Source: Acorus gramineus (Eukaryota; Streptophyta; Magnoliopsida; Acorales; Acoraceae). From it: DNA of 64,000 nt. The notes under the pieces were generated by a model that worked only from the letters and a program-made list of their open reading frames with translations, did not search any database and was not told where the DNA came from. A program made the position numbers and the translations under genes. The stretch covers positions 20,601,356 through 20,665,355 of the forward strand of contig CM060854.1 in the NCBI GenBank assembly GCA_030737835.1. Direction: 5' to 3'. This document shows positions 47,878 to 60,016 of the stretch, in pieces; the stretch's first letter is position 1, and the number at the start of each line of letters is the position of its first letter.

Positions 47878-48729
47878 TGTTAGATTATATGTGTTATGTC
47901 ATAATGTGTGGTATGTTATACATGTAACTCCTATGTACTTGTATATAATGGATTAAATCATAAGTGAAATACAAGGATTTTCATTATCTCATTCTCTAAT
48001 TGTAACATGATTCAGAGCCTCCACCTCAAAAATCCTAATTTTTTTTTGGAATCCCTCATCTCTGCACGCCTCATCTTCACAGTCACACACCTCTGTGCAT
48101 CTCTTTGCGGCACAGACTGCCCTCTTGCGCTCTCCATGCAACTCCACCCACTCCCGTGCACCTCCCTGCCCAGCCCTGCATCGCCCCACCGCGTCGCACC
48201 TGTGTTTAAGTGCCGCCCTTGCCCACTGCGCCCGAGCGCCCCTGCCCTTGCCCGCTGCGCCCGCGTCCGAGTGCCCCTCCCTACTACACCAATGATTCCA
48301 TGTTTTCCAGGATCCTGCTTGCTCGCCAGTTCATCAACGCGCCTTCGCCAGCGCACATGCAAATGGACTGCGATTCCTGGGATTCTATCGGACTGCCGGC
48401 ACACGTTTGGCCAAATATATTGAGATCGATTGTCACTTCATTCGTCAGCACTTCCTTGTAGAGACACTATCACTTTCACATATCTCCTCTGCTGAGCAGC
48501 TTGCTAATTTCTTTATGAAGTTATACCAAATACCTCAATTTTAGTTTCTCATTTGCAAATTCACTTTCTATGATCTACTGTGAGTATGAGGGGGGCTGTT
48601 AGATTATATATGTTATGTCATAATATGTCTAGTTAGTTACACGTATAACTCCTATATAGTTGTATATAAAGGGGATTAAACCCTAAGTGAAATACAAGAA
48701 CTCTCATTCTTTCATCTCTGATTTTAATA
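47878..48729 (+). mobile_element. Internally deleted copia element, relative of the one in MFP1
   Basis: The 5' LTR (47878-48007, 130 bp) and 3' LTR (48597-48729, 133 bp) clearly match the 134-bp LTRs at 19134/24276 but carry many substitutions. Between them 589 bp remain. These are a decayed primer-binding site (tgattcagagc), a diverged GC-rich leader to about 48410, then the RNase H C-terminal end, starting at ccaaatatattgagatcgat, which matches 24090-24262. All of gag, protease, integrase and reverse transcriptase is gone. The flanks ttttc and ttttt could be an aged 5-bp TSD. Confidence 0.88.
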
Positions 48730-50062
48730 TTTTTATATAATGGTTAGTTTAACTAACCCACCTAATAAATAGATTAAGATTTATATCATTTTTTAATTTT
48801 AATTTATTCATTAGTATAAATTATTAATGTAAGATAGTTGAACCAATGCTATCCCCTTCTCTCTCTTTTATATTAATTATAAGTGATTTCACTTAGGAGT
48901 AAAGTTGGTATATAAAAAATGTACATAAAAATAAAAATATCTATGCAACAAGACTAACTTCAAAGATAAAAATGGATAAATTCTTGAGTATTCCAATATA
49001 CTCAATATTATTCTATTATGTGCATTAGTAAAATAAAGTAAAATAATTAAAAAAAATGAACCCTCAACTTCTATTGTATATAGAGATGCATCTGATAATA
49101 TATGAGGTATGAGAGGGATATGTTTAATCATATGGGTTGTAGTTGAACCAGATGAAACTGAACTTCAAAAGAATTGACACAGATACATTGAATAAATGTC
49201 AATTCTTGTCACAATCGGATTATTCATATTATTTTAAACTATATGTACTTGGCTCAAATAATTGGGATTTCAAGAACCGGATTTTGAATTGACAAGGACT
49301 TCAAATGCTGTCAATTCAGGTAGCAATGGAAGATTTAACTAAAGTGAATGGTGTTGGAAGTTAATAACCTGCTACGAATAATGTTTGTAAGCTTTTATTA
49401 TGTCATTCAAATTACAGCTTTTCCATCAATGTGACACTTATGAAAGTGAAGAAAAACTTTCCATTTCTAACATAGCAATTAATATCTGAAAATGCTGATT
49501 TACTAAGTACTATATATAATTTACAAACATATTCACACACAAGTCATTTAAACCTCATTTTGTTCCCTCTTCAATTAATATGTGATCATGGACTTGAATC
49601 CAGATGTTGTGAACCTAACCTCCAATTTAATTTGCCTTCATTTTCATGTCAACAGATATATATGGTTATAATTGTTTTCATATATTTTTATTCATTTTGT
49701 CTAGATAATCAATTTGTATGCTCCATGAATTTGTTAGGATTAGATTAAAAAGAATAAAATGAATATTAAATTAGATGTCATATACTTAATGTTACCAAAC
49801 TTTATATGCCCGGCCCATAAATAAATTATAAATCTCTTTATTGATGGAAGAGATAATCAAAATTGAATTTTATTTTATTATTAAATTATTTAATAAAATT
49901 TTCCATTATCTTTGATTAAATATATTTCTGATTTTTGAAGTAGTGAGACTTCCATTCTTTTCACTCTCTATTTGGAGGATCCCTCATATATAGTCTGCAT
50001 CAGTGATTGAATTAATCATTCATAAAAATAGAATACCATGAGAATAAATCAAATTAGAGTAT
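48730..50062. other. Intergenic, nothing recognised
   Basis: AT-rich sequence without gene models or identifiable repeats. Confidence 0.5.
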
Positions 50063-50325
50063 TATTACACACAGTTTCTTTTACAGTCCCACTTTTAATC
50101 TCATATACTTCGATAACCTCATATAATCATATTAACAAGATATATGTTTTGTTATAAATTTTTTATATTTTCTATAAATGCATCATTTCAATTCATTGAA
50201 GTATATATTTCATTCTTAAAAAAAAGTAATGTACCTCATTAAATGATATATATTATTTTTAATTAAAAAAATAAAAATGTGTACTAAAATTGAGCTGGAA
50301 AAGGGACTCTATACGTGCATAACAT
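50063..50325. repeat. MITE of the 'gttacacacag' family
   Basis: The left end, ttattacacacagtttcttt then acagtccc, and the inverted right end, attgagctggaaaagggact, match the family termini. Confidence 0.6.
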
Positions 50326-50455
50326 TATCCATAAAATTAACCTAAACCACATGGCCCATCTACAAGTTTGAAAAGAAATGGTATAATTTATAATATATCA
50401 AGCTAGTGGGAGTAGAATGAAATCCAACATATCCTTGCCTCTCTTCAACAATGGT

Positions 50456-53090
50456 CAGGGGCGGAACCAGGATTTTATATGAGGGGAGGCTAACATGAAT
50501 TCAAAATCTAAAAAATAATTTGAATTTAATATAAATTAAACGAGTTCGTAAGTCTCTAATAAACTTTGACATACATAAGTAAAAATTCAAAATCAGATAA
50601 AAATTAAATTTTTTTTCTAAAAAATACATTACTAAAGTTGTGCCCGATGATCCTTCAGATAATAAAATTTATCTATTATCGAATCTGAGTCAATATTTTC
50701 AACAAATTCTTTTTCAATGTAGACTATCATAGAATTTGCAAGAAAATCATCATTCATCTTCGTATGAAACGCTGTTTTAACAAGCTTCATAGCTGAAAAT
50801 GCCCGTTCAGTAGTTGCCGTAGAAACAGGAAGAGTCAACATAAGACGAATTAATTTATCAATCAAAGTACATACTTTTGACTTTCTTGTTTCAATTAATC
50901 TTTGACATAATTCAGAAATAGTATACATGTTCTCAAAATCTAGATGACGAGGTATATCAAGCTCATAATGTTGTAGTTGAATTCTCAAAGTGCATATCTC
51001 TTGCAGAGTGAAATCTTGAGGATAACACTTTTCAGCTAGATTACAAATATCATCAATTTTAAATGCTCTATAACCATCACTAGGATCCAAAGCCGAGCTA
51101 AAAATAAGAAGTTCCATTGCCCCCTCGCAGAATCTGTCATTTAACTCTTGCAACTTGAAATCTATTGCTTCATTGAATAATTCAAATTAATAATGCTCTA
51201 ACATATTTATGTTGTTGCCTTTTTGCTGACAAGAACGATGTGTACCCACCATATAAGGAGCATGCATGTTAGACATATCAATGTCATACCGATTGCAGAA
51301 TATAACCACACTTTCAAAAAAATTATCCCAACCATCATTCCTCAATATCAAGAGGATTTCTTTTGTGGTTGAGATTAAACTCATAGCATTTAAATTGTCT
51401 TGAGATTTTTGTTGCAGGGCTTGACAAAGTACTTTAGTGATACCCATAGTTCTATATAATAAATGCATGATAAATACAAATTCAAATGATCTCATTGCAA
51501 TATATAGGCACCATAATGCTGATTAACGGGATGTTGCCACATTTGAATACGAAAACCTGGATCTCATTCGAAAGAAATAGCATCAAACTCTTCAGGCTCG
51601 ACCCTTGGACATTTAGAAGGAGCTTGTTCATCGGTAAATATGAATTCTCATATCTTGATTTATCATCATCCTCTTTTCTTTTAAAGAACAAAAAAATAGT
51701 TTTTTCTCTCTTAAATGATTGTTGATGATTTGACATTATAACCTAATATAACAAGATTTTAAAGGAAATATTAGATACACTCTCAAAATCAAAATATCAA
51801 TGAAGTATTAGAAGAAGAAAATTTTGTACATACCTTTTTCGCTAGCTAATTTCAACGAACCATCAATTAAAAAATTAACTCGATATCTTTCACTAATCAA
51901 CTTTCAATTCTGGCCAAGAACAAGTCACACAATCGACGACACCGCTTGTTTTTTTTTTTTTTACTTTTTCTGAAATCTGAACATAAAAATCATGCACATT
52001 AAAATATTAATATAAAGTATTAGAGAAGAAATAAAAAATTCAAAAAAGAGAGAGGACTCTATCGGTCCCCACTAATATAGGTAATAAAAAACTGAAATAT
52101 ATATGTTTTGTCTAATAATCTCAATCAATGATCTAGATAAGTCTTTATCCACTTGGACCACTTATGTGTATGTGTGTGTGTTGATACCACACAAATTGAC
52201 ATTTGAATACAGTTTAAAAATATATTGCCATTTTATCATTACACCTTAATTTTTTTAATCTAAGAAAGCTGCTATAAACATTATAGAAGTATAAAAACCT
52301 AGAATTAAAAATAAAAGTTATCAACTATCCAACATGTATATAAATAATAAGCAACTCCTTAGCCCCCACCAATAAACAAAACCGAAAAAAACCATTATAC
52401 AAATGTTAACACCAGAAGTACCTGGAATTGAAAATTTGACACGATTACACGATCACACCAACTGCCTTCCAAGTGTCCAACTTTAATGCTTTATGATAAA
52501 ATCCCTATGATTCTATGAACAAAACAACCTCTAAATAAAAATACAAATACACATACACTATCACAGATTCACAGTATCACACAGACACAGTCAATGTCCA
52601 CCAAATCCTAAGTCCCAGCCGATCACTGTTTGTGTAGTTGTTGACACCTCTACGGGAAGGGAGAGACGATCATCGTCCGTCTCGCTAGTGGGGGGGAGGG
52701 GGGTGAGAGACAGGGGGAGAGAGAGAGAGAGAGCCAAACAGGGGAGATTGGGAGAAAGAGAGGGATCAACAGATATTCGAGCCTGGTCCGTGGTTTGCAG
52801 CGGCTCAACGTAGGTGTATAATTGCAGCATAAAATCAATGGAGGAACCGAGAAAGCCAAGAAGCAGAAGGGATTTTAGGTTTTAATCGAAAAGTTTTTTT
52901 TTTTTTTAATTTGGTATGATTAGGGTTGTCTTTGGGCAATTGGGCCTGGATTAGGACGGTTGGGCTGGGTTGGGCTGAACTTTTTAATCAAAGTCTGAGA
53001 TTGGGGCATATTTAAAAAAACAAATTCAAAATTTGGGGGGGGGGGGGGGGGGCTATAGCCCGGCCATGCCCACAAGTAGTTCCACGCTTG
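50456..53090 (-). mobile_element. hAT element (ZMYM1-like transposase), 8-bp TSD
   Basis: The 2,635-bp element begins caggggcggaaccagg and ends with an imperfect complement (cctagtt..tccacgcttg type). It is flanked by acaatggt (50448-50455) and acaatggc (53091-53098), an 8-bp duplication with one mismatch. It carries a decayed transposase on the minus strand and 18 consecutive G near the right end (53035-53052). Its left end nearly matches that of the small element at 13089. Confidence 0.85.
50632..51736 (-). pseudogene. Decayed hAT transposase, internally deleted
   Basis: An N-terminal piece (51736-51482, with KTIFLFFKRK) is followed by a piece of the finger-like region in another frame (MWQHPVNQ, near 51530). 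Then comes a jump to the late catalytic region (51495-51187, with KVLCQALQQKSQDNLNAM) and the C-terminal dimerisation domain (51153-50632, with LTLPVSTATTERAFSAMK). The last two share a frame and are separated by a single stop at 51187-51189. Most of the DUF4371/RNase H-like core is missing, so the product could not catalyse transposition. The family is the plant ZMYM1-like hAT group. Confidence 0.88.
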
Positions 53091-53098
53091 ACAATGGC

Positions 53099-53490
53099 GG
53101 ATCTCACATATCTTTCGAGAAGGAAACCAAGTTGCGGACTATTTGGCAGCGATGCGAACAATGCCGGAGAACTCTATACTTCGCCCAGATGAATTCGACC
53201 CACCACTTCAGCTCATTCTGTCTAAGGATGCGGCTGGCCAGAGCTACACCAGATCATCCAAAAGTTAATGTCCTAGGGGCTCTAATCAGTATGGGAGGGA
53301 TTGAAGGGATGCACTCTCACTTGGCTGAGCTTTCCCTCCTTTAATTCTGTCATGTTGACTAAAGCCTACTAAATGTCAATTCTCTCCTTTTTGTTAAGTT
53401 TGTAATTCTATGGACCAGGGCAAACAAGCAGAGGTAGCTTTTTCAATTTGACCGTAAGATTAGCTATGAGGTCTCTCTAATGTCAAAAAA
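53099..53490 (+). pseudogene. LINE-type RNase H fragment and 3' tail
   Basis: After a frameshift near 53117, one frame reads REGNQVADYLAAMRTMPENS and onward to a stop near 53264. This is the conserved H-x-x-REGN-x-x-AD-x-LA motif of the RNase H domain carried by plant LINE-like elements. An untranslated stretch and an A-rich end (tcaaaaaaagaaagg, about 53482) follow. Only the 3' end of the source element remains. It begins right at the hAT target-site duplication, so the hAT insertion may have separated it from an upstream part that I cannot recognise. Confidence 0.7.
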
Positions 53491-53502
53491 AGAAAGGAAA
53501 AA

Positions 53503-53750
53503 GATACACACAGCCCCTTTTGCAGCCTCAATTATAGTCCATCCCGTTTTTTTCTTTTTTTTTATCATCACTCACCTTTTGAAGTGTATGCTGCTATATG
53601 AAATGAAGTATATATTAAAATACATTAGTGTATTTTGTTTCATAATGAATAAATGAAAAAAAAAGATCATATACTATGATAGTGCAGTATATACTACGTT
53701 ATCATGGCGTATGAAGCTGCAAAACAGGATGCAAAAAGGACTGCGTATAT
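53503..53750. repeat. MITE of the 'gttacacacag' family
   Basis: It runs from gatacacacagccccttttg to the inverted aggatgcaaaaaggactgcg. The interior has actatgatagtgcagtatat, shared with the copy at 13844. Confidence 0.6.
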
Positions 53751-53889
53751 CCATGCTCATAAAGAAAAGAAAAAAGGTATCATAGAATTGAGACCTCATA
53801 ATGCCAATTTGAATTTCTTGGGCTGGCCGAACTAGGCCCACAATGCATGGATCACAGGAAATGAAAAAAGATAACGTTACATCCACATC

Positions 53890-54143
53890 CAGTTCATTTT
53901 CCATTTCTAAATCCAGTGTATAAGTGGTTTGAATTTTAAAAAACTAATATACCTCATCTAATGAAGTAAGTATTTCTATAAAAATAAAGTATATACTATA
54001 ATGAATTGTATAGATGCATTTATAAAAAACGTAAAAAATTTTTATTGAAGCATATATCTTACTAAAATGAATATATGCTATGATAATTTTTTATTAATGC
54101 ACATGAGACTAGAATTGAGGTTGGAATAAAAACTCTGTAACAA
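53890..54143. repeat. MITE of the 'gttacacacag' family
   Basis: The right end, actagaattgaggttggaat then aaaaactctgtaac, is the exact complement type of the left end at 57946. The left end is diverged and its position is approximate. Confidence 0.55.
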
Positions 54144-54174
54144 TCCTTGATGGAAAAATAATATGGTCAACCAT

Positions 54175-54396
54175 GTGTGCAGCCCCATCTGTAGTCCTCT
54201 TCATTTTTTAAAAATATACACTTCCATTAAATAAATCTTTATTGTCACAAAAAAATGAAGTATACATTGAATTACACCAGTACATATTTTTTTTAAAATA
54301 TTAAGTTTTGTATTTTCACACTCTTCAATAGCACCATACACTACTATAGGCAATTAGGCAATTGGGAAACCATTTTGAGACTACAGATGGGTTGCT
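54175..54396. repeat. MITE of the 'gttacacacag' family
   Basis: It starts gtgtgcagccccatctgtag and ends with the inverted ctacagatgggttgc. Confidence 0.6.
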
Positions 54397-55364
54397 TTAA
54401 TTGGTATAGAAAAATGAGCTTCTTCTGTTACCATTTTATCATATAATTTAATATGGAAGAAAATATTTATGAATTATATTAAAAAATCATGATAACTAAT
54501 GAGTCATGGCCGGTACAAACTAGATTATTAAATGAGTTTACATAATTCATTTGATAAATGAATTAATATAACTCTTTCCAATATATATTTCATTTTTTTA
54601 TATGAAAATACACATCTAATTGGATAATATATATTATTTTAAGAAAATAAAAAAAAGTGTGCGTGATTAAATTTGGGTAAAAAAATGGGACAGAGTACAA
54701 CATTTTCCAAGCCCATAATATATGTATGTATTTTTTAAATATTTAAATAGAGTAAACATATATGAATTTATGATAATGATCCAAAAAACTAAAGAGACCT
54801 GTGAAGAATCTGAGCAGCCTCTGCCCTTCGTTTTGAACCTGCTACATTGGGAATTTAAAAGAAAAGCTAAACTTTGCTATAAAAAAATCCGTGACTATGC
54901 ATTAATGGAAGATGTTTTTTATTTTATATGTTGCTTGATTTCGGTGGCATCATTTGGTTGTATGATTGGACAGTGTTTGCGTTTGCAGAAAGCTATTTCT
55001 ATAATCGTGCAATCAAACAGTTTTACTGTAGCAGCTTCCTACAGACATATTTTAGACAAATAATATAAAAAAAACTGCAATTTTCAAAATCTTGGGGGGG
55101 GGGGGGGGGGGGACTTCCTGTAAAATTAATTTTAAAACTCAGATTCTTGCATAATTAATTTTGTAATCGGGTAACCAAACGCACCCGACGTTGGTTAGAG
55201 AGAGGGTTCAAGAATATATACAAAAAAAAAAAAAAGTTGATCTCTTGGGATGTGAAGACTTTGTTCTCAATTTTACTGTGATTGACTCTTTGTTGAGGTT
55301 AAGATTTCAAAGAAACTAAACTAAATATGGTCAAGGCTGGTGTTGGTGGAAGATGGAAGGGCAT
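54397..55364. other. Intergenic with a 19-nt poly-G run
   Basis: No gene was found. 55094-55112 is an uninterrupted run of 19 G. The 113-codon frame at 54722-55063 resembles no family. Confidence 0.5.
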
Positions 55365-56042
55365 TTAAGAGCATTTCCAACTATTTTTAAAACTCTTTTT
55401 CAAACACATATTTTAAAAGCATCTCCAATCCTATATCCAAATCATTACTTAAATTTAAATTTAAGTAAAAATCACATAAAACTCTCTCCAACCAGTTACC
55501 CATACTTACCAAATCAAGCTTTTACTCAAGTCTTTACCCAAATCAAAGAAGACTCAAATCTTTACCTAAATTTCAACATCTCTTTTTTTCCTTTATCTCC
55601 ACATTTTCTTCCAATGTAACATTTTTTTCCCTTCAATTCTACCTTTAGTTTAATTATATTAGATGTTTTCACACCTCTCAAAATTTTCACCATCTCTTGA
55701 AATCCAAAAAGAAATATATTCTTTCTTAAGTTTTCATCTTTGTTTTTTAACTTCTTATTTTTACTCCAATAAAAAAAATATTACTTTACCTTTTTAAAAA
55801 AAAATTGGATGACAATAATTTTTAAATTTAAATATTTTGAAGGAAAGAAAATTTGAGTAGTAATTTGAGGAAATGACTTTGAAAATGTTTATAGGAAATA
55901 ATTATAAGAAGAAGTTAAATTTTTAAAAGATTTGAGTAAAACATAAAGTGATGGTTGGAGACACATCATATCAAATCAAGCTTTTACTCAAATTTTAAAT
56001 GAAATTTGGGTATAGGTTTGAGTAAAAGCTGAAGATGGCTTA
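55365..56042. repeat. Fold-back MITE of the 'gagcatctccaac' type
   Basis: The left part carries taagagcatttccaac and agcatctccaatcc, and the right part the inverted gttggagacac and gaagatggctta. Both arms contain caagcttttactcaa in mirrored context (about 55517 and 55977). The A/T-rich interior is non-coding. Confidence 0.6.
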
Positions 56043-56350
56043 ATTAATGTCCAGTTTGGTTCTGTGGTGGGATGGATTTCATGATGGTGAATCTGACTTG
56101 ACGTTTGCGTTTACATTGTACACACAGTTTTCTCAAATCAAATTATATTATGTTTGAGAAAACTTGAAAACAATGTTTCTCTATCGCGCTTTCATTTTTT
56201 TGAATGCCGGCATCTCCACTGTGTCCCAATCGAACCCTAAAGTCCCATTTGAGACTGTGTTGGGAGCCACCGCGTCAGGGGAAGTAAGCCATAGTATGAG
56301 AAGTGGTGTTTTAAAGAATTAGGTAAGCGAAAAAAAAATACACATTCAAC

Positions 56351-56821
56351 TAGATGTGTAAAACAGGCTGTGCCGTGTTAGCCCGGCCCATTAAAGAAGT
56401 GGGCTAGCGGGCCGTGCTGTGCTGACACGTTAACTTTGACAGGCAGTGCCTTGCCTGGTCCGCAGAGCCAGCGGGCCGCCCATCGGCCTAGCAATGCCAG
56501 CCCATGATTTTTTTAAAAATTGATTATTGTAGACTTTACTTTTCTTAATGTTATATACACAAAAATTCTATAAATGTATTACATATACGTATATACATAC
56601 AAAAACATTATATATACTTGATAAAAGAATGAAACAAGACACTTATTCAACATATTATATGCCACGTCTACTGTGAATTGTCGTACCATACTGTGCCTTT
56701 TGTGCCATGCTCATTAACGTGCCGTGTCGAAAATGGTCTCACGTACCATAAGGTTGGCCCGGCACAGCCCATATACCTTAACGTGCCGTGCCGTGTCGGC
56801 ATGGCCCATTTTACACCTCTA
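56351..56821. mobile_element. hAT-type MITE with 8-bp TSD
   Basis: The 471-bp element begins tagatgtgtaaaacaggctg and ends with the inverted gcccattttacacctcta. The flanks cattcaac (56343-56350) and cattcaat (56822-56829) agree at 7 of 8 positions. The ends are rich in gtgccg/cggcac words. There is no transposase. Confidence 0.88.
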
Positions 56822-56948
56822 CATTCAATGTTATCATCGAATTTCAAACGTGAACACCAATTTTTTGTTTGTTTTTGAGATGCCGTTTCATTGCGTTCGC
56901 CAGCGCAAACGTGCCCCAGACTTCTTTCAGCACTTGGTTCCATCGATG

Positions 56949-57810
56949 TAGGCCTGTCAACGGGTTGGGTCCAGACCCGGACCCAATTACGCTTGTAATA
57001 TACCCAACCCGATTTGGACCCGACCAGTGGACTCGAACATATAAATGGGTCGGGTCGGGTCCGGGTCCACCCCGCCCCAACCTATTGGACCCGAGACCCA
57101 ACTGTTTTATTATTATATGCTCCTATATTACAAGACTATTAGTATTAGTTGTCCATAATTTTGTTTCTTATTTATCAAGTTACAAGTATAAGTTTTAACT
57201 CATTTTTGTATCCATAAGTCCATAACAAAGCCCATAAATCATAACTCATAACCAACCAAACCCACCTGTTAACAAACCTTATTAGTTTATTAATTTTTGA
57301 ATTTGTATAATTAATTGGTTTGTTGCATGATTTATGTTCATTGTTTAGGTTAATATGTTAATGTTTATTGTTTTGAATGTTGTTTAGATTAATATGTAGT
57401 GTCTATTATTTTGAACGTTTACTTTGTGACACAAATAACCATTAGTTCCTCTTTTAGTTCATTGTTATATTGTTTAGATTTTTATTTACTTTGAATGTTA
57501 TATGTTAGTGTTTATTGTTTTGAATTATACAAAAATATGGTCAAACATAATATCAGAACACCAGTTTAGAAAGCTCAAAACTAATGTTTTATACAAAATT
57601 TTCCTAATAGAATGATAATGCAAACAAATTCATAAGATCTTCCTCTTCTTTTTTTTATTAACTGTATTCGGGTCGGGTCGGACCCAGACCCAACCCGAGT
57701 CCGACGGGTCCGGGTCCAGATTCACATTTCTAAGGACCCACCGGGTCTTGCCACAGGTCGGGTCTGGGTCCACCCAGACCCAGCCCGGACCCGACCTGTT
57801 GACATGCCTA
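56949..57810. mobile_element. hAT-type MITE with GC-rich ends, copy 2 (inverted)
   Basis: The 862-bp element starts taggcctgtcaacgggttgg and ends gttgacatgccta. Read in reverse complement, its interior matches the element at 26756-27606. For example, tgggtcgggtcgggtccggg near 57046 and ttattattatatgctcctat near 57107 mirror 27430-27500. The TSD is weak (catcgatg/gatggagg). Confidence 0.8.
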
Positions 57811-57945
57811 GATGGAGGGAGCATGTGTGGGTTCTAGGCATGTAAGACCAAATTACATTGTTGTATTTCATTAGGCCAGCATTGGATTTTTTTAGTTTGA
57901 CTTTTATACTTTTAATACTTCATATGTAGAAAACGAAAAGAGTAC

Positions 57946-58206
57946 TGTTGTTACACACAATTTTTATTTCAGCCTCAATTCCAGTCCCCATGCATTGATA
58001 AAAAATTATCAAATCATATACCCACCTTAGCGAGGTACGTACTTTGATAATTTTTTCATATTTTCTATAAATGGATCCATGCAATTCATTGGAGTATATG
58101 CTTCATTTTTTATAAATACATTCACCCCATTAAATAAAGTTTATTATTTTAAAAAATAAAAAACACTTGTAAACTGGATTAAGGGCTGGAAAATGGACCT
58201 GATGTA
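57946..58206. repeat. MITE of the 'gttacacacag' family, reference copy
   Basis: It starts tgttgttacacacaattttt and continues cagcctcaattccagtcccc. The right end is the inverted attaagggctggaaaatgga. Confidence 0.65.
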
Positions 58207-58227
58207 AAATTATCCAAAAAGAAATGA

Positions 58228-58670
58228 TATGTCTAGCTTCTTTTGCAATCCCAATCATAGTCCACACCATTTTCTGTTTTTTGTTTTTTTAAATCATACA
58301 CTTTCCTAATGAAGTATACTATGTTATACAAAATGAAATATATACTGAGATATAACAATGATTCCTTTTTTACTTTGAAAAAAAAAAAAATTCTGTCATA
58401 CATTATAATTTATGATAGAACCCTATATACTATGATAGTGAATCAACGCTTTATAGAAAATGTTAGATTCAATCCCCTTTTTAACTCAAATGCAGTATGT
58501 ACTATTTTTTTTTTTTTAATAGTATTAGTTTATTTTGTAAGATACATTATTTTATAAAAAATAAAATATATATTCTAATGAATTGCTCATTTATATATAA
58601 TGTGTAAATTTTTTTTTTTCTAACGATGTGTATAGGGGTATATGGGGCTATAAAATGGATGAGTGTAACA
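58228..58670. repeat. MITE of the 'gttacacacag' family, enlarged
   Basis: It starts atgtctagcttcttttgcaa and ends ggggctataaaatggatgag, then tgtaaca. At about 440 bp it is longer than its relatives and may contain a second copy. Confidence 0.5.
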
Positions 58671-58690
58671 AGGCTCTTTTATGCATGGAA

Positions 58691-60016
58691 TATGTTATGG
58701 TCAACCCCATTATGCAACCCCAATGAGTCTACACATTTTTATTTTTGATTTTTTTTATAGTCCAAAATGCATATATTTTAATATAGAATTATAGTCAACC
58801 ACATATGTTTTAATTTTTTAAAATATTAAATATCATTTAACAAGGTATATGTTATAATAAAAAATATATAACTCCATTTTCAATTGAATGAATCCATATT
58901 TATAAAATATATAAAAAAATTAACGAGATATATATATTTTATCTAACGATGCACATTATTCTCTTGATTTCTAATGATGAATACAAAACTGCATTTTGGA
59001 ATGTGAAAAAGACTGAATCTTTTATTTTTTTAAATAATACTAGTATTCCTCTACACGATGTGCATGTAAATAATTTTTTTTTTGACAAAGTTACCCACAA
59101 CTTATACCCTAAATTTTTTTCAATTCATTTATATGTAATATTATATACCATTTATTTATACATAAATAATGTAATAAAATTTTTAATAATGATTAAATAC
59201 ATTATTTGTAAAATTTATTATGAAATTAGACATATAGGAGATATATTACAGTTGAAAATTAATTTTTTGCATGTATACCCTCAACCAACCCTATATTGTA
59301 AACATACCCTATTTGAAACTCAAAATGATGCTCATGTATAATTTAAACCCTTTTGAATAATATTATTGGAAATAACAAATCATCAATAATATTTTGCTAA
59401 AATGTGATTTTTAGGGGTGTATGTACAAAAAAAATCAAGAATTAAATTATTCAAAATTCTTTAAAACTTCATAACTTTTTTAAAAAAATTAAAATTAAAC
59501 ATTTTCGATTAATATAATAGATAGATAATAGATTCTGCAAATCCAAATAGAAAAATATTTAAGATATGTGAATAATTTTTGGTTAAGATGATTCCAATTC
59601 TTGTGTATCATTGATTAATTTTTAAAATTTCAAAATTTAAATAAATATATATATATATTAATAAATAATCAATTGTTTAAAAGAAAAAAAAATGAAAATA
59701 TTGAGTTAGAATCGTTTTAATAAGTAATAAATATATACATACCTCACGAGGTATGTACTTTTGTAAATATGAATATATACTCAAAATGAATGGTATAGTC
59801 TCATTTATATAATGCATTGACAAAGTTATAATGAGTAATACTCGTTACAATGAATGCACTGACTCACAAGGTACATGATACTGTAAATGAGATTACAAAA
59901 TAAATTGAATATAATAACGCTCTTCACATGTTTATCACCTGTTGTTGTTAGTGGGCCAAGATGAGCAGGGCACATTTGTGTGAGCACTTGCTTATGCTTA
60001 ATAGGTTTAAGAGCTC
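58691..60016. other. AT-rich MITE-derived sequence
   Basis: The left terminus of another 'gttacacacag' copy is visible at 58691-58735 (caaccccattatgcaacccc). Its right end is not clear. The remainder is very AT-rich, without genes. The 130-codon frame at 58949-59341 is composition-driven. Confidence 0.4.

Noticed and set aside
58949-59341. 130-codon AT-rich frame
   Set aside because: Composition-driven (Ile/Asn/Lys/Tyr/Phe) in MITE-derived sequence.
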